This document shows positions 41,172 through 45,923 of a stretch of 45,923 nucleotides of DNA, piece after piece. A program made the translations under genes and the position numbers. The DNA is from Nitrospira sp. (GTDB taxonomy: Bacteria > Nitrospirota > Nitrospiria > Nitrospirales > Nitrospiraceae): assembly GCA_005116895.1 (NCBI GenBank), contig SWDO01000004.1, positions 62,748 to 108,670 on the forward strand, given 5' to 3'. Within the stretch, counting starts at the first letter, position 1. Each line of letters starts with the position of its first letter. Below the pieces are notes generated by a model that did not search any database, was not told the origin of the DNA, and saw only the letters and a program-made list of their open reading frames with translations.

Positions 41172-42656
41172 TTGTCTCGATTGGACACACATCTCGCTCC
41201 TGATGGTCACCCCTCCCCAATCTCGTCACAACGAGAACGCGAACGGAAGCTCGCCGTTGCGCCAGCTTTCCACCTGCCTCGGCTGCCCGGGGTGTCGCTG
41301 CCTCGGAAACTAGTGATCTCCACCTATTACGACACCACGGCCTATGATCTGGCCCACGCACGGATCACCTTGCGCTATCGAATCGAACGGGGGAAGAAGG
41401 CCTGGCAGCTGAAGATTCCGTTGGGCGATGATCGGCAGGAGATAGAAGTGGCTGGCACCCAAGCCAATCCACCAGACTCCTTGCGCCAGCTGCTGATGCT
41501 CTATCTCAGCCATCGCAAACTGGTGCCGGTCGTGACCTTGCGTGTCTGGCGACGGGGCTTCTTGGTGCATCATGGCCGAGTGCCCGTCGCGGAGATTGCC
41601 CTGGACACAGTGGCAGTTGAGAAGAACGGCGGTATTATCCAACGCTTTTGCGAACTTGAAATCGAAGAGCGCCAGGGCGACGAGGCCTCGCTTCGTGCCC
41701 TTGAACAGCAGATGCGCGAGGCCGGGGCGTCCGATCATGATGGGCGTCCAAAATTGTTTCGTGCCCTCTCTCTGCCGGCTCCTACCCCAGCCGCGCAGCC
41801 TAAACCAAAAGCGCCGATGGTCGCTTATTTACAGTGGGCTCTCACGCAGCATGTCGGGTGGCTTCTGGCTCATGATCCCGGCACGAGACTCGGCACCGAG
41901 CCTGAGAGCCTGCATCAGCTGCGCGTCGCGACCAGGCGTCTGCGCGCGGTACTCCACACAACCCGGCCGATCCTCCTTCCCGCATGGGTCACGACACTGG
42001 AACAGGAGCTCATATGGCTCAGCGAGCTGCTGGGCCCGGCCCGCGATCTCGACGTCCAGATCGCCCATTTCACGGAAGAATCTGCCAATTTAGATGCGCG
42101 AGATCGCAAGCTGCTGGCACCATTCATCTCCCATCTACACACGCAACGAGCGGCCGTTCAGCAGATGGTAATCAGCGAACTCACAGGCGCTCGCTACGTG
42201 GAACTGATCCGGCGGCTTCAACAAGCGACTCAGGCCCCCTCGGTCATGGAGTCTCCTCTGACCGTGCGCGACCTCGCCAGACGGGAATTCACGAAGTTGC
42301 GCAAAGCGATCAGCCGACTCACTCCTTCCTCATCGGATACCGCACTGCACAAGATCCGCATCAAGGCTAAACGCGCCCGCTACGCAGCGGAACTTGCTCG
42401 CAGCTCAGTAGGGAAACCAGCCAGCCGGTTTATCAAGTCCACGCGTGCGGTCCAGGACCTCCTGGGCCTCCATCAGGATGCGATCCAAGCCGAACGTCAT
42501 GTCCGACAGTTCCTCAAATACTCGACGAGTGTCCGTGCGGGATTCGTCGCAGGACGCATGGTTGAACGCCAGCGCCAACGCTGCCGCAACGTCCGCAAGG
42601 ACATGAAACCGCTGTTCAAAACGTTGCTGAAACGAGGCAAGAAGGCCTGGGGATGA
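41172..42656 (+). CDS. CYTH-CHAD domain protein, polyphosphate-associated
   Basis: The product is 494 residues from the TTG at 41172, which has GAGGA at a normal distance (an earlier TTG at 41109 is less likely). The CYTH domain (about 20-205) begins with RERERKLAV, a form of the ExExK triphosphate-binding motif, followed by STYYDTTAYDLAHARITLRYR. A linker leads to the CHAD domain (about 215-480), helical with conserved basic and His residues (LHQLRVATRRLRAVL; LHKIRIKAKRARYAAEL), which binds polyphosphate. CYTH-CHAD proteins are found with polyP granules and ppk. Here ppk1 lies 3 kb away, supporting a granule or tripolyphosphatase role. Confidence 0.88.
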   Translation: MSRLDTHLAPDGHPSPISSQRERERKLAVAPAFHLPRLPGVSLPRKLVISTYYDTTAYDLAHARITLRYRIERGKKAWQLKIPLGDDRQEIEVAGTQANPPDSLRQLLMLYLSHRKLVPVVTLRVWRRGFLVHHGRVPVAEIALDTVAVEKNGGIIQRFCELEIEERQGDEASLRALEQQMREAGASDHDGRPKLFRALSLPAPTPAAQPKPKAPMVAYLQWALTQHVGWLLAHDPGTRLGTEPESLHQLRVATRRLRAVLHTTRPILLPAWVTTLEQELIWLSELLGPARDLDVQIAHFTEESANLDARDRKLLAPFISHLHTQRAAVQQMVISELTGARYVELIRRLQQATQAPSVMESPLTVRDLARREFTKLRKAISRLTPSSSDTALHKIRIKAKRARYAAELARSSVGKPASRFIKSTRAVQDLLGLHQDAIQAERHVRQFLKYSTSVRAGFVAGRMVERQRQRCRNVRKDMKPLFKTLLKRGKKAWG

Positions 42657-42747
42657 AGATGCGGTCAGCTACACCGATCGATCAAGTGGGCGTGTAGGGC
42701 CAGCAAGGTCGTCCAATCACGGTGCCAGTGACGCTGTCGACCCAGAC

Positions 42748-42810
42748 ATTGCCTCGGGTAGTGACGGAGCAGAGGGCTCCTGGAAATTTAAGACGCGATG
42801 GGCGAGCCAT
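42748..42810 (-). pseudogene. Start of a RAYT (Y1, REP-associated) transposase, truncated
   Basis: From the ATG at 42810, about 21 codons read RPSRLKFPGALCSVTTRGN, the characteristic start of REP-associated tyrosine transposases (usual pattern RPLRIEFPGALYHVTARGN). After that the frame loses similarity; the HUH and catalytic Tyr parts are missing. It is a small remnant at the left end of the Rhs debris. Confidence 0.75.
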
Positions 42811-42856
42811 GTTGAGTAATCTACTGTCGCAATGCACAAGACCCAGCCCCAATTTG

Positions 42857-43009
42857 CCCTCTCGCGGCATCCAGCATCCGTTTGGTCTCCCGATTCAGCA
42901 GATCTTTGACCGCGATGAGATCGCCCAGTTCATAGGTGAACGTGGTTTGGTTGTTGAGCGGGTCTTTGATCGTGATGGGTTGGCCCTGGGTGTTCACCGT
43001 AATGTTGAG
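42857..43009 (-). pseudogene. Isolated Rhs/YD-repeat fragment
   Basis: About 50 codons read as Rhs repeats: ITVNTQGQPITIKDPLNNQTTFTYELGDLIAV is continuous with the YD-repeat consensus (here split: ITVNTQGQPITIKDPL and TTFTYELGDLIAV). There is no toxin tip, start codon or flanking repeat. It is an older fragment of an Rhs core, in the same orientation as the array to the right. The 415-base stretch 42657-43071 holds only this and the RAYT remnant. Confidence 0.75.
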
Positions 43010-43071
43010 GGGGCCATGCAGCAACACAAGAGTAGACCAGAAACGACCGTGTGAGACAGTACTTCTGCTAC

Positions 43072-43497
43072 TTAATCGAGGGGATAAATGTCGTTTAGCA
43101 TGAATCGACACTCCAACTCTGCCAGCTTCTTAATACTGTCAAGACTGATTTCATAAACCGGTCGATCTTTGTCTATATGGATAGTTGTATTCATTCCCAC
43201 CGTCACTGTTGGTCGAGTCTTGAGGTATTCCTTGATTTTGTCGCGATGTGGCCAGACCTGAGCTAGCAAGGTTTGAACGCCTTCATCCATGTCGTAAGAA
43301 TTCTGCTCGACTTCAATAAACCAAAAGGTCGAAGGGTTTTTTACTCCCTGTCTCGCCGCTGCTGGGTGTGATGATAGTTCGCCTTTCTTGCCGGTTCTAT
43401 ATGGCCGTATTTCGAGGAGCCGAGTAAACTCATCCGGGTCGAGTTCATCCCCCTCAATAAAAAATTCGGTCCGTATAACCGGAGCTCTTGAGGACAT
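43072..43497 (-). CDS. DUF4279-like protein, putative immunity to the Rhs tip upstream
   Basis: The 141-residue product has the DUF4279 scheme: FFIEGDELDPDEFTRLLEIRPYRTGKKGEL at the start, FWFIEVE in the middle and a C-terminal VYEISLDSIKKLAEL helix. DUF4279 proteins are often encoded next to polymorphic toxins and serve as immunity proteins. ATG at 43497 has AGGGGA five bases upstream; a Met five codons earlier overlaps the Rhs stop (ATGA), which would couple them. Position directly after the toxin tip at 43509 makes it its likely immunity partner. Confidence 0.78.
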   Translation of the reverse strand: MSSRAPVIRTEFFIEGDELDPDEFTRLLEIRPYRTGKKGELSSHPAAARQGVKNPSTFWFIEVEQNSYDMDEGVQTLLAQVWPHRDKIKEYLKTRPTVTVGMNTTIHIDKDRPVYEISLDSIKKLAELECRFMLNDIYPLD

Positions 43498-43508
43498 ATC
43501 TTCCCCTA

Positions 43509-44753
43509 TCATTTTCGAAACACATCTGTGGGAATGTTGGGCCTACTCCCCGGACGTACGGGTGTGAGCACAATCTGGCCAGTTGATTTGTTGACTGACA
43601 AGTTGAATAGCCCTCCACTCTCTCGAGTAGTAGAGGCTGCTTTCATATCCTCAGCATTTTTGTAACCGTTCTGTTGTGCGATCTTATTGGCCTCAGGTGT
43701 TGAGAGCCTCTGTAAGTCGCCCTGGTTTAGGTTTCCACTTCCGGTTTGCCCTCCAACTATCGGGATATAGGGCGGATTCGGTGGCGTATCAGGAAATTCG
43801 CAATTCGGATCAATAAAGCAGAGAAGATACCAGAACTTGAAAAAGTCGTCGTTTTTACATTCCTCAGGCGATAACCCAAGGGGATCAATACGTCGAGTGG
43901 GATTATTTGCGACATAGGCGTAAAGATTCGCATCACCGCCCAAAAATCCAATCGCATCTTCAGCAATAAACCGCTGGAATCGCGACTGATAATACCGAGC
44001 CCGGTAATACATGAGCCCCGTTCCATCATCTTCCCGCCCAGTGAACTTGTAGCTGCTGGTGCTGGTTGCCCCAGTCTGGGTCGTGAGCCCAAAGGGCTCA
44101 TAGGTGTACTGTGTTTGCAGCGTGCCGGTGCCGTCTCCTAAGGCAACGGTCGAACCAAGGGCGTCGGGTAACAACGCACGCACTCCAACTCCGTCGGTTC
44201 TGGTGAAGAATTCGTCGATGCCGAGGCCCGTGAGGAGGTTCGCCGTGACAGTTGCACCGTTCTTTTCTTGCACGGGATTGAGCCGGTCGTAGACAAAATT
44301 GGTCGTGGTACCATTGATCGTTTTACTAGTTCTTCTGCCGAAGCTGTCATACGTCAACGACGCCGTGAGCCCCGTTCTGCTGATCCCCGTGAGCTGGTTC
44401 CTCGCGGTCCACGTATAAGTCGTGGTGACGCCCGTATCCGTAGTCGTAGCGAGATTCCCGTTCAGGTCATAGGTCTCGGTGCTCGTGCCGAATGTCGTCT
44501 GCTGGTTGTTCGCATTGTAGATGGTAGTTGTTAATGCAGGTGGCAAGTTTGAACGTGCGAAAGTTCCGCCGGTCTTAATCCGATTTCCGGCCGCATCGTA
44601 GGTGTAGGTCAAATCGCCGAGCGTAGTTGCCCCCTGTTTGTAGGTCAGACTCGTCAGCTCTGAGGCCACGTTGTCATCGGTATTATTTGGCAGGAGCCTT
44701 CTCGCAATTTTCGAGTCTTTCCCAAATTTCCGGTTCTTTAAATTGCAAAACAA
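43509..44753 (-). CDS. Displaced Rhs core fragment with toxin tip
   Basis: The frame codes 414 residues. Residues about 29-294 are Rhs core, with YD repeats and the closing RARYYQSRFQRFIAEDAIGF, NLYAYVANNPTRRIDPLGL. After that, 120 residues (295-414) form a unique tip with LQRLSTPEANKIAQQNGYKNAEDMK and GGLFNLSVNKSTGQIVLTP. This tip weakly recalls the polymorphic toxin type 33 family. The first 28 residues overlap the end of the immunity gene to the right and are not Rhs, so no native start exists: this is probably a silent cassette left when a new tip displaced it. It could become active by recombination with the intact Rhs. Confidence 0.75.
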   Translation of the reverse strand: MFCNLKNRKFGKDSKIARRLLPNNTDDNVASELTSLTYKQGATTLGDLTYTYDAAGNRIKTGGTFARSNLPPALTTTIYNANNQQTTFGTSTETYDLNGNLATTTDTGVTTTYTWTARNQLTGISRTGLTASLTYDSFGRRTSKTINGTTTNFVYDRLNPVQEKNGATVTANLLTGLGIDEFFTRTDGVGVRALLPDALGSTVALGDGTGTLQTQYTYEPFGLTTQTGATSTSSYKFTGREDDGTGLMYYRARYYQSRFQRFIAEDAIGFLGGDANLYAYVANNPTRRIDPLGLSPEECKNDDFFKFWYLLCFIDPNCEFPDTPPNPPYIPIVGGQTGSGNLNQGDLQRLSTPEANKIAQQNGYKNAEDMKAASTTRESGGLFNLSVNKSTGQIVLTPVRPGSRPNIPTDVFRK

Positions 44754-45348
44754 CCTTTAATTTATTTGGAGAAATTGATTTAAGGATCCGATAACAAACT
44801 TGACCAGTGGACGGCATCATCGTTCGAAACGATAGTGAGCGACCATTCCATCTAACTGCTGTTACACGTAATCGCTCACCATCTCCGATATCCTCGGCGC
44901 AGATACCCCAGCGATTGTTGGTGAGACTGATCCTGCATACGACACGGGAGTCATCCCCCTCTGGATTGTGCCAGTTCCCAACGAGCCAGGCTTGTCTTGA
45001 TCGTGCGTCAAGAGTGGATGGGTGGTTCTCTGAAGCGGTGCGTGGTGTTGATCGAGACCAGATCTCGGTTACCTCATAACACAACATGGCTTTCATTTTC
45101 CGATTTGATAAAGCGGTGTATGTGTTCGAAACAACACGACCGGTTGAAGGGTATAGGCTTGTGAACCTTACCGCTGTGTTTGTCCATGAAAGATGAGAGA
45201 TCTTGTACTTCTCCCAATTAGAACTATCAACACCATCAACCATTAACTTGCTATTTGACATAGAGACGATCCACTTGGTGGGGGAATAGACATGCTCCCA
45301 TATTCCAAGGAGCGGATGTTTCTTCACTTTAGATACCCTTCTTAACAT
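44683..45348 (-). CDS. Two-repeat protein, putative immunity to the Rhs tip at the right edge
   Basis: The 221-residue product is made of two related halves of about 90 residues: LLGIWEHVYS ... YPSTGRVVSNTYTALSNRKM ... EVTEIWSR and LVGNWHNPEG ... MPSTGQVCYRILKSISPNKL ... EPEIWER. Both start with L(L/V)GxW and end with EIW(S/E)R, with PSTG(R/Q)V inside, suggesting a duplicated small beta-barrel, possibly lipocalin-like. It starts 29 bases after the Rhs stop at 45378, the usual place for an immunity gene. No family name is recognised. Codon use is more AT-rich than its neighbours, suggesting transfer. Start could be GTG at 45351. Confidence 0.65.
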   Translation of the reverse strand: MLRRVSKVKKHPLLGIWEHVYSPTKWIVSMSNSKLMVDGVDSSNWEKYKISHLSWTNTAVRFTSLYPSTGRVVSNTYTALSNRKMKAMLCYEVTEIWSRSTPRTASENHPSTLDARSRQAWLVGNWHNPEGDDSRVVCRISLTNNRWGICAEDIGDGERLRVTAVRWNGRSLSFRTMMPSTGQVCYRILKSISPNKLKVVLQFKEPEIWERLENCEKAPAK

Positions 45349-45377
45349 CACGCCTTACTTTCCGCAGGATCACGCCA

Positions 45378-45923
45378 CTATAGGCAACTCTCATCGGTGC
45401 ATGGACATAACATAGGATTTATCGCACACAGCACCGTTTCAGGGTCGACAATAAGAAGTGGCCCTAGGCATCGGATAGGAGGAAGCTTTCCATGTTTTTT
45501 CTTCCAGTATTCATCAAATCCTGGCGGCTTTGGAATTCGTACCTCTTTTCCTGAATGTGGGTCTTTGCGAATGACTTTACTTGGATCGTTAGGATCTGGC
45601 CGTAGTTTCTTGAATGGGCTTGGAGTACCATCAGGCTTAGACGCCTGCCCTCTTTCTCCCTTTTGTTGACCTGCTTCCCCAAGCGGGTCAACTAGAATGG
45701 TAGGGCTATTTCTAGCGTACGCATACAAGTTTACATCGTCATCACCGATACCGAGTGGATCCTCGGCAAGAAACCGCTGCAATCTCGGCTGATAATAGCG
45801 TGCCCGGTAGTACATAAGCCCGCTGCCGTCATCCTCACGGCCCGTATATTTGTAGCTGCTCGTGCTGGCCGCGCCCGTCTGGGTGGTCATGCCGAAGGGC
45901 TCGTAGGTGTACTGCGTTTGCAA
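45378..45923 (-). CDS. Rhs protein, C-terminal end with toxin tip (cut by window edge)
   Basis: The right edge cuts this gene; the last 181 residues are visible. Residues up to about 82 are Rhs core (TGREDDGSGLMYYRARYYQP, LQRFLAEDPLGIG, NLYAYARNSPTILVDPLG), after which a 99-residue tip follows with a basic, Lys/Pro-rich stretch (PNDPSKVIRKDPHSGKEVRI and PKPPGFDEYWKKKHGK) and a Cys-rich end (CAINPMLCPCTDESC). The tip family is not recognised. Its core is clearly related to that of the displaced cassette, though not identical in DNA. The putative immunity gene follows directly. Confidence 0.85.
   Translation of the reverse strand: MQTQYTYEPFGMTTQTGAASTSSYKYTGREDDGSGLMYYRARYYQPRLQRFLAEDPLGIGDDDVNLYAYARNSPTILVDPLGEAGQQKGERGQASKPDGTPSPFKKLRPDPNDPSKVIRKDPHSGKEVRIPKPPGFDEYWKKKHGKLPPIRCLGPLLIVDPETVLCAINPMLCPCTDESCL

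Noticed and set aside
1..45923. CRISPR array, tRNA or rRNA genes
   Set aside because: No regularly spaced direct repeats, tRNA cloverleaf sequences or rRNA segments were noticed on either strand by eye.

Overview
The window looks like chromosome from a Nitrospira-type bacterium (phylum Nitrospirota). This rests on overall protein character, heavy use of TTG/GTG starts, a repeat family typical of such genomes, and the mix of nitrite-oxidiser-like housekeeping genes. No marker gene such as rRNA or nxr is present, so the assignment is an inference. The DNA is a densely packed chromosomal core on the left that grades into an accessory, recombining right end.

Region 1 (1-4.8 kb): a 42-residue membrane peptide with a terminator-like hairpin, a secreted serine hydrolase, a small lipoprotein, and a ParD/ParE toxin-antitoxin pair. 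The pair sits between two copies of the start of aat: a decayed 91-bp copy on the left and the intact gene on the right. A single-domain rhodanese follows. Region 2 (4.8-14.4 kb, minus strand): NAD-dependent epimerase, tlyA, xseB, xseA, ymdB, rny, a structured intergenic RNA candidate (possibly 6S RNA), zapA, a ZapB-like coiled coil and a large Slt-type lytic transglycosylase. A dispersed repeat has invaded the 5' end of xseA. Region 3 (14.4-28.8 kb): rlmN, an active/inactive M16 protease pair, larE, the F0 half of ATP synthase (atpI-atpB-atpE-atpF) without F1 genes, an adjacent chorismate-utilising synthase and pabC-like lyase, a small lytic transglycosylase overlapping nadB tail to tail, a lipoprotein, a 31-residue AURKAIP1/COX24-like basic protein, a 72-residue protein and an MsbA-type ABC exporter.

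Region 4 (28.8-42.7 kb) is a phosphate/arsenate/polyphosphate island. It has a PhoB-type response regulator preceded by a Pho-box-like repeat, an arsC-acr3 operon with a canonical ArsR operator but only a 34-residue ArsR stub, a Tat-exported PhoX-like phosphatase, a CorA-like protein, polyphosphate kinase ppk1, a secreted protein built of exact 39-residue repeats, two tiny membrane peptides, a two-CBS protein, and a CYTH-CHAD protein (CHAD domains bind polyphosphate). Four intergenic regions here carry similar two-half-site, 11-bp-spaced elements of Pho-box type, suggesting common control by phosphate starvation.

Region 5 (42.7-45.9 kb) is an Rhs polymorphic-toxin array on the minus strand. 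It reads from the right edge through an Rhs C-terminus with its toxin tip, a two-repeat putative immunity gene, a displaced Rhs core fragment with a second toxin tip, a DUF4279-type putative immunity gene, and then older debris: an isolated YD-repeat fragment and the first residues of a REP-associated (RAYT) transposase.

No tRNA, rRNA or CRISPR array was seen.
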